This document shows positions 49,128 through 57,424 of a DNA stretch of 64,000 nt, in pieces. The DNA is from Mariniflexile maritimum. Lineage in GTDB: Bacteria > Bacteroidota > Bacteroidia > Flavobacteriales > Flavobacteriaceae. Position numbers and translations under genes: made by a program. Position 1 is the first letter of the stretch; each line of letters starts with the position of its first letter. Location of the stretch: contig NZ_WRPN01000001.1 of the NCBI RefSeq assembly GCF_009746565.1, positions 310,001-374,000 of the forward strand, written 5' to 3'. The notes under the pieces are model-generated. The model saw only the letters and a program-made list of their open reading frames with translations. It was not told the DNA's origin and searched no databases.

Positions 49128-49502
49128 CTAATTTGCTTGTAACAGTTCACCTGCGGCAATGGCCTTTGTGTAGTTTGCTTTAACCTGTTTTTGAAATCCG
49201 AAAAACTTGGTTTTATCCTCTTTTTCTAAAAGTACGTGTGTTAAGCCCTGGTTGTTTTTGATAATTTCCTTTACTACTACACGTTTTCCGTGCACACTTT
49301 TGTAATTTGCTAGATGGCCTCGCTTTGCAATGGTATTCAATTTCGGAAATTTAATGTGGTTGTAGGTAGTGTTTGAGGTTGCATTAATAATTAACACAGT
49401 GCCAACTTGTGGTTCGTTTTGTACGCTATCAATTGATTTTGTGTTGTTTGCAAAAACAAAAGTGGTAAATGCACACAATAAAAATATAATTTTTTTCATC
49501 AC
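49128..49502 (-). CDS. Small secreted protein of unknown function
   Basis: The 124-residue protein has a signal peptide (ending TTFVFA). Its mature domain contains a basic patch (HIKFPKLNTIAKRGHLANYK) and a beta-structured C-terminal part (KTKFFGFQKQVKAN). It has no cysteines or lipobox. It resembles small conserved flavobacterial secreted proteins, and no function was recognised. Confidence 0.75.
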   Translation of the reverse strand: MMKKIIFLLCAFTTFVFANNTKSIDSVQNEPQVGTVLIINATSNTTYNHIKFPKLNTIAKRGHLANYKSVHGKRVVVKEIIKNNQGLTHVLLEKEDKTKFFGFQKQVKANYTKAIAAGELLQAN

Positions 49503-49718
49503 CTAAAATTTTATGTTGTCATTAATGTTGCTTGCTAAAATAGTAGGATGACCCTAATTTTTCGGGCTACTTTGCAAATATTTAACTATTCTATGGTATT
49601 GTGGCCATGTAAATGTTAACAAAACGGAGTGTTTATTGGCAATTAAATTTTAAGTTTTTTGAGATGTGTGATATAATTTATTATAATTGTAAAACAGAAG
49701 AAAATCAACATTACAATT

Positions 49719-50240
49719 ATGAAATTATTAGGAATAGGATCAAGAATTAATCATGCTACATTTGGAAAAGGCGTAGTAACCAACGTAACATCCCAGCATT
49801 ATTGGGTAACTTTTATTGATAATGGATTGGAAACCATTGATTTGGATAGCTCTTTTGAAATTATTGAAGCAGCCGATGGCGATGTGGATACCGTTAGTTT
49901 TTTTGATATTGAAAGTAGCTTGGTAAACATTTTAAAAAAATGGAGTGATGCCAGTGAAATTGTGCCCATTGCCGATAAATACAAAGAGGGAAAACTAATT
50001 TTAGAACCTGCGGATACGAATTTAAAACCCTATGAACTGCCCATTGACACGTTTTTTCATAAAATAACCATGGTACGCGATCGGTTACGGGTAATGGAAC
50101 AGCGCATAAATGCCAGCGATTTGGATGAACAAGGAAAAATAGACTTACAACAATACATCACCAGAATTTATGGCAGTTTAACCAGCTTTAACGTGTTGTT
50201 TAAATCTAAAAGTCAACAATTCGTAGGGCAGAAGGGGTAG
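49719..50240 (+). CDS. Small cytoplasmic protein with an N-terminal UvrD-C/Tudor-like strand motif
   Basis: The 173-residue protein opens with LGIGSRINHATFGKGVVTNV and YWVTFIDNGLETID, a beta-rich segment reminiscent of the small SH3/Tudor-like fold in C-termini of UvrD/Rep helicases (V..FG.G.V). The C-terminal half is helical (HKITMVRDRLRVMEQRINAS), with a coiled-coil look and a QQYITRIYGSLTSFNVLF end. It may bind nucleic acid or a protein partner. It has no neighbours on the same strand. Confidence 0.7.
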   Translation: MKLLGIGSRINHATFGKGVVTNVTSQHYWVTFIDNGLETIDLDSSFEIIEAADGDVDTVSFFDIESSLVNILKKWSDASEIVPIADKYKEGKLILEPADTNLKPYELPIDTFFHKITMVRDRLRVMEQRINASDLDEQGKIDLQQYITRIYGSLTSFNVLFKSKSQQFVGQKG

Positions 50241-50319
50241 ATTTTAGAGTTTTAGTATCGTTTTTAGAGGAATAAAAATTATTTCTATTTTTATTATTTG
50301 CTGCTTTGCATCTTGGCGC

Positions 50320-50333
50320 AAAAAAAAAAAAAA
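50320..50333. repeat. 14-base adenine homopolymer in an intergenic region
   Basis: A run of 14 A lies between the gene ending at 50240 and the convergent minus-strand gene. It is a likely slippage site or part of a terminator on the minus strand (T-run), and is also prone to assembly error. Confidence 0.7.
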
Positions 50334-50385
50334 TTTAGACCGTGAAGACGGAATGTTGAATTGCAAAAAACTGCAACTAATGGCT

Positions 50386-51102
50386 TTAAAACGTTCCTTT
50401 AATATGGCTTATTTCTAAACCAAAAATACCCATTTTATGGAATACCGGTAATTGAGCTCCGCTCTCGGTAGTGGTCCAATCGCTCCAAGTAGCCGTTAAA
50501 CCATCAATGGGCAGTATGGAAACCCACATTTGGAAACTCATGGGTTTGCCAGAACCATCAAAGTGCCACAAATAGGAATCGCCGGGGGTGGTTCCGCCGC
50601 TTTTATAGGTTACCAAAAGGGCCTCTTTTTGGTTTTCTAAAGTTACTAGGCGGCGTTCGGTACCCGAATCAAATACTTTGTAGGGTGCAACCAACCAAAA
50701 CGAGTCGTTGTTAAAATAGGTAATGGCTTTGGCAATAAGTTCTTCTGCTAATTCGCCGTCAACCCTAAAACTATGCACAAACGCTTTGTTTTGCGAAGCA
50801 TCGTTAAAATTGAGGCTTACCTTGTATTCTTTCCAGTAAACATCACAGGTTTTTTTTGCTTTTTTCCATTTATAATGGTGCTTTTTTTTAAAGGTCCATT
50901 CCAAGTATTTGGTATCTTTAAAGGCTTTATAATTTAGTGCTTCAAGCATGTTGGTTGCCAAACTATCGGCCTGCTTCCCTTGAACACCAATGGGTAACTC
51001 TTCATTATATTTAAAATAAGCAAACCCAAAAAACAGGAGGCTGGGTAGCGTTAAAAACACAATAACGCCTACTATTATTTTTATGAGTCTTTTAGGTTTC
51101 AT
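50386..51102 (-). CDS. Membrane-anchored protein of unknown function
   Basis: The 238-residue protein has one N-terminal transmembrane segment (IIVGVIVFLTLPSLLFFGF), then a soluble, probably periplasmic domain. The domain is aromatic rich (YLEWTFKKKHHYKWKK, DVYWKEYKVSLNF) and has a beta-structured C-terminal half (YLWHFDGSGKPMSFQMWVSI). It resembles a conserved flavobacterial protein of unknown function. No motif suggesting catalysis is seen. Confidence 0.75.
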   Translation of the reverse strand: MKPKRLIKIIVGVIVFLTLPSLLFFGFAYFKYNEELPIGVQGKQADSLATNMLEALNYKAFKDTKYLEWTFKKKHHYKWKKAKKTCDVYWKEYKVSLNFNDASQNKAFVHSFRVDGELAEELIAKAITYFNNDSFWLVAPYKVFDSGTERRLVTLENQKEALLVTYKSGGTTPGDSYLWHFDGSGKPMSFQMWVSILPIDGLTATWSDWTTTESGAQLPVFHKMGIFGLEISHIKGTF

Positions 51103-51178
51103 TAAAAAAATATTATATGAATATGCTAAATATAATAGCTAAATTATTAATTACTAATTCTTTAAACTAATAAAAAGA

Positions 51179-51313
51179 TTAAAAACCGACAGCAGTATCA
51201 TCCTTTCGATAATCGGCAACACCTTCTAACGGTTCGTCCTTTAAAACAAGTATTCTATCGACCGCACTAATTACAGGTTCATATTTTACAGGTATGTTAC
51301 GGCTTCTAATAAA
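51179..51313 (-). pseudogene. Remnant of a gamma-glutamyltransferase-like gene, C-terminal end
   Basis: The minus strand is open for 45 codons before a TAA at 51179, but has an in-frame stop just upstream and no start. The peptide contains VISAVDRILVLKD, then LEGVADYRKDDTAVGF at the very end, which resembles the C-terminus of gamma-glutamyltransferases (R.DAILVL...LEGGADPRGDDTAVGF style). Only this tail is left; the rest of the gene is absent, replaced by ACP phosphodiesterase. The call is tentative, from memory of the family end motif. Confidence 0.45.
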
Positions 51314-51340
51314 TTATTGCAAACTACACATGTAACATTG

Positions 51341-51940
51341 TTAAATATTTCTGTTATTCAATGTGTTTAATGTTTGTTTTGAATATTGAATCAGCGCATC
51401 AAAAAAAATAGAGAACTCGGTTTCAAACTCCTCGTAAAATTGTTTTAGTTCTAAAATAGCTTGGTCCATGCCCGAACGGTTTTTGGTACGCCTATTCATG
51501 CCTTCTAAAACTCTTGAAATCCCATCAAGGGTCGCGTAACTTAGCAACCAGTTGTCGGTCATCATATAAGGCATCATTTTTTGTATGCGCAATGGCAACA
51601 GGTCATAATGTGTTTCTAAAGAACTATAAAAATTTTCAACATAGGTTTTTAATGGAATGTCGCAATAGGTGCTCCAGTTTTTAGCCAAAAAATGGTCGTA
51701 AAGAATGTCCACGATAATGCCCGAATAATGCCCATATTTTTCATGTAACCGTTTGGTACTTTGCCTAACAATGTCGTGCGAATCGGTAAAGCTATCAATA
51801 TGTCTGTGCAACAAAATGCCCATTTGTATGGGCACGGGATATTTTTTGTACGATTGCCCTTTAATACCGTCGGCAATAAAGTTTCCAATGGTAACCAATT
51901 CGTTTTCTCCTGAAAGATAAATATGTGCTAAGTAATTCAT
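51341..51940 (-). CDS. Acyl carrier protein phosphodiesterase (AcpH family, DUF479)
   Basis: The 199-residue protein begins MNYLAHIYLSG and has GNFIADGIKG, then GILLHRHIDSFTDSH and ILYDHFLAKNW. These Asp/His motifs match the HD-type metal-binding ACP hydrolase family, which removes the 4'-phosphopantetheine from holo-ACP. It is divergent from glmM, the gene starts being about 77 nt apart, so both promoters share this space. Confidence 0.88.
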   Translation of the reverse strand: MNYLAHIYLSGENELVTIGNFIADGIKGQSYKKYPVPIQMGILLHRHIDSFTDSHDIVRQSTKRLHEKYGHYSGIIVDILYDHFLAKNWSTYCDIPLKTYVENFYSSLETHYDLLPLRIQKMMPYMMTDNWLLSYATLDGISRVLEGMNRRTKNRSGMDQAILELKQFYEEFETEFSIFFDALIQYSKQTLNTLNNRNI

Positions 51941-51960
51941 TTGTGAAATTTACGAATTCC

Positions 51961-51995
51961 TTGTTAAGATTTACGGTTTTGAAATGTTATATTTG
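51961..51995 (+). promoter_or_regulatory. Putative promoter of glmM
   Basis: TATATTTG at 51988-51995 fits the -7 consensus; the nearest TTG (51961-51963) leaves 24 nt, slightly longer than usual. The ATG at 52018 lies about 20 nt after the predicted start. Confidence 0.5.
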
Positions 51996-52017
51996 CCTTG
52001 TAATTTCAAAACATACT

Positions 52018-53412
52018 ATGACACTCATAAAATCGATTTCAGGAATTAGAGGAACCATTGGCGGAACCGTTGGAAACAATTTAACACCTATTGATGCAGT
52101 AAAATTTGCAGCAGCCTATGGCGTTTGGCTAAAGCAACAACGCGAAAAAGACACGCATAAAGTGGTCGTGGGCAGAGATGCGCGCATTTCGGGAGCCATG
52201 ATTCAAAACTTGGTAATGAATACCTTGGTAGGCTTGGGCATTGATGTGGTTGACTTAGGCCTTTCTACAACCCCAACCGTTGAAATGGCCGTACCCATGG
52301 AGCATGCCGATGGCGGTATTATTTTAACAGCAAGCCACAACCCCAAACAATGGAATGCCTTAAAACTATTGAACGACAAAGGCGAGTTTTTGGATGCTGT
52401 TGAAGGTGCCAAAATTTTGGAAATAGCCGAAAGCGACCAGATGAGTTTTGCCGATGTGGATCATTTAGGGAAAATAACCAAGAACAAAGCCTATATCGAT
52501 TTGCATATAATTGAAGTGCTCGATTTACCCTTGGTAACCGTTCAGGCCATTGAGGAAGCACGGTTTAAAGTGGTGGTAGATGGCGTAAATTCTACCGGGG
52601 GCATTGCCATCCCGTTGCTTTTGGAACGCTTGGGCGTAGAAGTTGTAAAATTATATTGCGAACCCAACGGGCAATTTCCGCATAACCCAGAACCTTTAAA
52701 AGAGCATTTAACCGATTTATCGGAAGCTGTAAAAAAACACCGTGCCGATTTTGGTATTGTGGTCGATCCAGATGTGGACAGACTAGCGTTTATGGATGAA
52801 AACGGCGAAATGTTTGGTGAAGAATATACCTTGGTAGCCTGCGCCGATTATGTATTAAGCAAAACCCCAGGCAACACCGTAAGCAATATGAGTTCTACCA
52901 GAGCGTTGCGCGACATTACCGAAAAACATGGTGGTACCTATGAAGCCAGTGCAGTAGGCGAGGTGAACGTGGTTAAATTAATGAAGAAAAATAAGGTTGT
53001 AATTGGTGGCGAAGGTAACGGCGGCATAATTTATCCCGAATCGCATTATGGGCGTGATGCCCTTGTGGGTGTAGCGCTTTTTTTAAGTTTATTGGCCGAA
53101 AGGAACATCTCGGTCAGCGAGCTCAGAAAAACCTATCCAAATTATTTTATGAGCAAAAAGAAAATAGAATTAACACCCGGTTTGGATGTGGACGGTATTT
53201 TAAAAACCATTGAAAATAACTATAAAAACGAGCAATTAACCACTATTGACGGTGTTAAGATAGATTTTGCTGAAAGTTGGGTACACCTTCGCAAAAGCAA
53301 TACCGAACCCATCATTAGAATTTACACCGAAGCAAAATCGCAAACGGAAGCCGATGCATTGGCAGATAATTTTATTGATGAAATCGGAACAATTGCAAAA
53401 AGTAAATTATAA
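52018..53412 (+). CDS. glmM: Phosphoglucosamine mutase
   Basis: The start was set at the ATG at 52018 (464 residues); the frame is open upstream to 51925 but that would cross the promoter. The protein begins LIKSISGIRGTIGG and has the phosphoserine loop TASHNPKQWNALK, the metal loop VDPDVDRLAF, the sugar loop GGEGNGG and the phosphate-binding RKSNTEPIIRIYTEA. It converts glucosamine-6-phosphate to glucosamine-1-phosphate for UDP-GlcNAc, peptidoglycan and lipid A. Closely related phosphomannomutases have the same motifs, so the substrate is inferred from the ISGIRG opening. Confidence 0.9.
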   Translation: MTLIKSISGIRGTIGGTVGNNLTPIDAVKFAAAYGVWLKQQREKDTHKVVVGRDARISGAMIQNLVMNTLVGLGIDVVDLGLSTTPTVEMAVPMEHADGGIILTASHNPKQWNALKLLNDKGEFLDAVEGAKILEIAESDQMSFADVDHLGKITKNKAYIDLHIIEVLDLPLVTVQAIEEARFKVVVDGVNSTGGIAIPLLLERLGVEVVKLYCEPNGQFPHNPEPLKEHLTDLSEAVKKHRADFGIVVDPDVDRLAFMDENGEMFGEEYTLVACADYVLSKTPGNTVSNMSSTRALRDITEKHGGTYEASAVGEVNVVKLMKKNKVVIGGEGNGGIIYPESHYGRDALVGVALFLSLLAERNISVSELRKTYPNYFMSKKKIELTPGLDVDGILKTIENNYKNEQLTTIDGVKIDFAESWVHLRKSNTEPIIRIYTEAKSQTEADALADNFIDEIGTIAKSKL

Positions 53413-53487
53413 CAGCATATAGGTATAATTGTTTTTGGGGTGGTTTACTAAACAAAAACCTAACAACCAATAATTTTAGGAAAGGTA

Positions 53488-54045
53488 ATGTTAAAAAAAC
53501 TAACAGACGAAAAGCAATTAGAGCTTCTGGACATTCTTAAAACACGTTTTGGGAACAACAAAAAGCGTCATGAAAATCTGGAATGGTCCAAAATACAGGC
53601 TAAACTTGAAAGCAATATTGAAAAACTAGGAACGTTGCATGAAATGGAAATAACTGGGGGCGAACCGGATGTGGTTGCTTATGAAAAGACTACGGACACT
53701 TATATTTTTTATGATTGCTCTGCCGAAAGTCCTTCCGGGCGCAGAAGCCTTTGTTATGATGATGGAGCCTTAAAATCCAGAAAAGAAAACAAACCAAAAA
53801 GCAGTGCAGAAGCTATGGCTCGCCAAATGGGCCTTGCGCTTTTAAACGAAAACGAGTATAGATATTTACAGCAATTAGGGAATTTTGACACTAAAACATC
53901 GAGTTGGTTAAAAACGCCCGATGGTATTAGAAATAGGGGTGGCGCCATTTTTGGCGATTTTCGATATGATAGCGTATTTATTTACCACAATGGAGCAGAA
54001 TCTTACTATGCTGCCCGTGGGTTTCGGGGTTCGTTAAGGGTTTAG
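53488..54045 (+). CDS. DUF4256 domain protein
   Basis: The 185-residue protein matches the DUF4256 pattern: LTDEKQLELLDILKTRF, EMEITGGEPDVVAYE, YIFYDCSAESPSGRRSLCYD, and a closing NRGGAIFGDFRYDSVFIYHN. It is widespread and cytoplasmic, with no known function. Its 3' end overlaps the convergent acyltransferase gene by 12 nt. Confidence 0.9.
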   Translation: MLKKLTDEKQLELLDILKTRFGNNKKRHENLEWSKIQAKLESNIEKLGTLHEMEITGGEPDVVAYEKTTDTYIFYDCSAESPSGRRSLCYDDGALKSRKENKPKSSAEAMARQMGLALLNENEYRYLQQLGNFDTKTSSWLKTPDGIRNRGGAIFGDFRYDSVFIYHNGAESYYAARGFRGSLRV

Positions 54046-54915
54046 TTTTTTCCGATGCTTCCACCGCTTATGCGTCCAAAAATAGTATTCTGGGGCTTCA
54101 TATATTTGCTTTTCCACTTCGCGTAAAAACATATCGGTCAATTCATAATCCTTGTATTCATTAGGGTTTTCGGCAAGCAGTATCACTTCGGCTTCATAAA
54201 AGCCACGTTTTACTTTATTTACTTTTAAGTAAACGGTGGTTAAATCCAGCTTTTTGGCCAAGCGTTCAGCACCCGTAAAACAGGGTACTTCTATGCCCAT
54301 AAACTGTCCCCAATACACCTCTTTGGTGAGTCGGGGCGATTGGTCGCTTAAAAAACCCGTAATGCTTTTGATGCCCTTGGCTTCCATGTCGTTAATAACT
54401 TGGATGGTTTCCTTGGTGCTTATCAAATTGGTATTGAACTTTGAGCGTATATTTTTAACCAGAGCATCAAAATACCTGTTTGCCAATCGTTTATATACGG
54501 CTAAGCCTTTAAAGTTGATGTAATTTTGTATCACGATGGACCATTCCCAACTGGCATAATGCCCAAAAATTAGAATGACACTTTTGTTTAAACCTTCCAA
54601 CCTCTGGAACTCCTCGGGGTTTTGTATTTTAAAGCGTTTTTTTAGTTCTTTCTCAGAAATGGTCATGGTTTTAGCCATTTCCAAAAACATGTCGCACAAA
54701 TGTTTGTAGAATTTCTTTCTAATGGTGAAAATGTCATGTTCAGTCTTTTCAGGGAAAACAAGTTTTAAATTGTTGGTTACTACGGTTTTACGATAACCAA
54801 TAACATGGTAAAGTAGTATATATAGCCCATCGGAAATAAAATATAAAATCCGAAAAGGCAGAATGGAAATAAACCACAAAAGCGGATAAATAAGAATATA
54901 TGCTAAAAAATGCAT
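54034..54915 (-). CDS. Lipid A biosynthesis acyltransferase (LpxL/HtrB-like)
   Basis: The 293-residue protein has an N-terminal hydrophobic segment (IYPLLWFISILPFRILYF), the active-site motif FGHYASWEW (H-x4-E), and an FLSDQSPRL segment with an acidic-residue-bearing loop, matching the LpxL/MsbB acyltransferase family. It transfers a secondary acyl chain to lipid A. The start is supported by the -7 box at 54937. The gene is convergent with the DUF4256 gene and divergent from the rhomboid gene. Confidence 0.88.
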   Translation of the reverse strand: MHFLAYILIYPLLWFISILPFRILYFISDGLYILLYHVIGYRKTVVTNNLKLVFPEKTEHDIFTIRKKFYKHLCDMFLEMAKTMTISEKELKKRFKIQNPEEFQRLEGLNKSVILIFGHYASWEWSIVIQNYINFKGLAVYKRLANRYFDALVKNIRSKFNTNLISTKETIQVINDMEAKGIKSITGFLSDQSPRLTKEVYWGQFMGIEVPCFTGAERLAKKLDLTTVYLKVNKVKRGFYEAEVILLAENPNEYKDYELTDMFLREVEKQIYEAPEYYFWTHKRWKHRKKLNP

Positions 54916-54936
54916 GAATTAATTTTAGATTTGCAA

Positions 54937-54944
54937 CAAATATA
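54937..54944 (-). promoter_or_regulatory. -7 promoter box of the acyltransferase gene
   Basis: The minus strand reads TATATTTG ending about 22 nt from the ATG at 54915. The plus strand has a second box (TAGATTTG, 54926-54933) partly adjacent, for the divergent rhomboid gene; neither shows a good TTG at -33. Confidence 0.45.
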
Positions 54945-54973
54945 GGCTAATTTGAAATTAAACTTTTAAGTAC

Positions 54974-55624
54974 ATGGGTAATTTAGACTTAATAACTATC
55001 ATTATTATTGCTTCCAACGTCATTATTTCCTATAAAGGCTTTAGTGATTATGCCTTTTTTGATAGGTATAAATTTCAGGTAGGCGCCATTCAAAGAGGTG
55101 ACAAGTTGCGTATGTTTAGCTCTGGTTTTCTGCATGTTGACACACAACATTTATTGTTCAACATGATTACCTTATACTTTTTTGCGGGCCCGGTTATTCA
55201 ATATGTTCAGGCGTTTGGCTTTGTGGTTATTTATTTGGTAAGTTTGGTTGCGGGTAGTTTACTATCGTTATATTTCCACAGAAACGAATACCATTATACG
55301 GCCGTGGGTGCCAGTGGCGCGGTAACAGGCGTTTTATATGCTGCTATATTATTACGTCCAGATATGAGCTTGTATCTGTTTTTTATTCCCATTCCCATTC
55401 CTGCTTATTTATTTGGTATTGGCTATTTGTTGTATTCCATTTACGGCATGAAAAACCAAATAGGAAATATTGGGCACGACGCTCATTTTGGTGGTGCCAT
55501 AGGCGGTTTTGTAACTGCTTTGATTTTGGCTCCGTATTTATTTCAAACCAATTTATTAATGATTGGCCTGTTATTAATTCCCATTGTGCTATTATTTGTT
55601 TTGAAAAAAATGGGGAAGGTGTAA
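54974..55624 (+). CDS. Rhomboid family intramembrane serine protease
   Basis: The 216-residue membrane protein has six predicted segments. The catalytic Ser is S114 in GASGAVTG, and the catalytic His is H171 in GHDAHFGGAIGG. The family motif FLHVDTQHLLFNMITLYFF is also present. All key residues of the Ser-His dyad are intact, so it should be an active protease; the substrate is unknown. It probably has a promoter overlapping that of the divergent acyltransferase. Confidence 0.9.
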   Translation: MGNLDLITIIIIASNVIISYKGFSDYAFFDRYKFQVGAIQRGDKLRMFSSGFLHVDTQHLLFNMITLYFFAGPVIQYVQAFGFVVIYLVSLVAGSLLSLYFHRNEYHYTAVGASGAVTGVLYAAILLRPDMSLYLFFIPIPIPAYLFGIGYLLYSIYGMKNQIGNIGHDAHFGGAIGGFVTALILAPYLFQTNLLMIGLLLIPIVLLFVLKKMGKV

Positions 55625-55751
55625 AGAACAAATGGTTGCCTGTTTTTAAATATGAATGGGTCTAGCAAATAACCTGTTAACTAAATCCAAGGCATTTTAG
55701 TTTTTTTGTATTCCAGTAATCAGGTGCAAAATAGTATTTGTTAATTCTTCT

Positions 55752-55784
55752 TTGCTAATTGTTCAGTAAATAGGCGTACCTTTG
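55752..55784 (+). promoter_or_regulatory. Promoter of the DEAD-box helicase operon
   Basis: TTG at 55752-55754, a 22-nt spacer and TACCTTTG at 55777-55784 match the consensus. The predicted start near 55788 leaves a leader of only about 15 nt before the ATG at 55804. Confidence 0.6.
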
Positions 55785-55803
55785 TAAAATCGTAAAAACA
55801 AGT

Positions 55804-56922
55804 ATGCCAACATTTTTAGAATTAGGGGTTCAAAAAGACTTTGTAAAAGCACTTAAAGAATTACATATCATAACACCCACCCAAATACAGGAACAAGCCC
55901 TTCCTGTACTGTTAAAAACCACAACCGATTTTATAGGATTAGCACAAACTGGCACCGGTAAAACCGCCGCGTACGGGTTGCCTATTCTGCAACACATCGA
56001 TCCCGCTTCAAAAAACGTACAGGCCTTAATTTTGGCACCAACCCGCGAGTTGGTACAGCAGATTAAAAAGCAACTGTTTAAGTTCACCAAATTTTCCGAA
56101 GAAAAAATATTTGCTGAAGGCGTATATGGCGGCGAAAAAATAGATAGGCAAATTTCTGCCCTACGAAGGCCCACCCACATCGTTATTGCCACTCCCGGTC
56201 GTTTATTGGACTTGATTGAGCGCGACCACGTTAATATAAAGCACGTTAAAACCCTGGTTTTGGATGAAGCCGATGAAATGTTGAGCATGGGTTTTAAAGA
56301 TGATTTAAACAAGATATTAAAATATAATACAACCCAACGTAACACGTGGCTGTTTTCTGCAACCATGCCCGAGGAAATCCAGCGCATCATCAAAACCTAT
56401 ATGTCGCCAAAAGCGGTTAGGGTGGAAGTGAACAAGGAAAATTTGATAAATGCCAACATCACGCACCAATACATTTCAACCCATATTAAGGAAAAATTTA
56501 ATATCTTAGTAACACTTTTGGGAAAAAGGAAGCATGAACGGGGCATTATTTTTTGTAGAACCAAAGCCGGCACCAAAGATTTAACCGAAAAATTACAGGA
56601 TGAAGGCTTTTCGGTAGCTGCTTTAGAGGGCGATATGCAACAAAAGGAACGCGATAAGGTAATGCGTGCCTTTAAAAACGGCTCGTTACAAATTTTAATT
56701 TCCACCGATGTATCTGCTAGGGGTATTGATGTTGATAACTTATCGTTTGTTATCCACCATCAGCTTCCAGAACAGCTTGAATATTACACACATAGAAGCG
56801 GAAGAACGGCAAGAGCAGGAAAAAAAGGCCATTCCATCGCCTTAATTATTCCCGGAGAATTGCAAAAATTGCTCGATATTCAAAAAGCATTGAACATTCA
56901 AATTAAAGAAATCATCATTTAA
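55804..56922 (+). CDS. DEAD-box ATP-dependent RNA helicase
   Basis: The 372-residue protein has all core motifs: Q motif (PTQIQEQALPVLL), Walker A AQTGTGKTAAYG, PTRELVQQ, TPGRLLDL, DEAD at VLDEADEMLS, SAT in FSATMPE, then HRSGRTARAG (motif VI). It ends soon after the helicase core with no basic C-terminal extension. It remodels RNA structure, likely in cold or ribosome biogenesis settings. A cold-shock domain gene follows after 26 nt. Confidence 0.93.
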   Translation: MPTFLELGVQKDFVKALKELHIITPTQIQEQALPVLLKTTTDFIGLAQTGTGKTAAYGLPILQHIDPASKNVQALILAPTRELVQQIKKQLFKFTKFSEEKIFAEGVYGGEKIDRQISALRRPTHIVIATPGRLLDLIERDHVNIKHVKTLVLDEADEMLSMGFKDDLNKILKYNTTQRNTWLFSATMPEEIQRIIKTYMSPKAVRVEVNKENLINANITHQYISTHIKEKFNILVTLLGKRKHERGIIFCRTKAGTKDLTEKLQDEGFSVAALEGDMQQKERDKVMRAFKNGSLQILISTDVSARGIDVDNLSFVIHHQLPEQLEYYTHRSGRTARAGKKGHSIALIIPGELQKLLDIQKALNIQIKEIII

Positions 56923-56948
56923 CTAATTTAATCCCGTTAACATAAACA

Positions 56949-57401
56949 ATGGCAAAATCGCAAGTAACATTTAATAAAATTGAAAAAGAGAAAAAGCGCT
57001 TAAAAAAACGCGAGGACAAACAAAAAAAGAAGGATGCCCGCAAAGCGGAAGCTAAAGAAAACCCTCAAGGCATTCAATTTGCCTATGTTGATTTTAATGG
57101 GAATTTAACCGATACCCCACCAGACCCAAGCCTAAAAGTTAAGGTAGAGGCCGAAAGTATTGAGTTGGGAATTCCTAAAAAAGAGGATAGGGGCGAGGAA
57201 GAATTTAAGGCCAACGAAGGCAAAGTGTCTTTCTTCGATACCTCAAAAGGTTTTGGCTTCATTATCGATAATAACAGTCAGGAAAAATATTTTGTGCACG
57301 TAAGCGGCCTGTTGGAACCCATAAAAGAGAACGATACCGTTACTTACGAGCTGGAACGCGGGCAAAAAGGCATGAACGCGGTTCGCGTAAAAAAAATATA
57401 G
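56949..57401 (+). CDS. Cold-shock domain protein with Lys-rich N-terminal extension
   Basis: The 150-residue protein has an N-terminal Lys/Glu-rich stretch (residues 9-40) followed by a CSD at about residues 88-150: GKVSFFDTSKGFGFIIDN with the RNP1 KGFGFI motif and YFVHVSGL (RNP2-like). The fold binds single-stranded RNA/DNA. The basic extension makes it larger than classic CspA. It is adjacent to a DEAD-box helicase gene, suggesting joint RNA remodelling, perhaps in cold adaptation. Confidence 0.9.
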   Translation: MAKSQVTFNKIEKEKKRLKKREDKQKKKDARKAEAKENPQGIQFAYVDFNGNLTDTPPDPSLKVKVEAESIELGIPKKEDRGEEEFKANEGKVSFFDTSKGFGFIIDNNSQEKYFVHVSGLLEPIKENDTVTYELERGQKGMNAVRVKKI

Positions 57402-57424
57402 TTTCAATTTGCACATAAAAATTT

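Noticed and set aside
55830-56393. A 187-codon minus-strand frame
   Set aside because: Antisense to the DEAD-box helicase core, which has all its motifs; the minus-strand product shows no domain.
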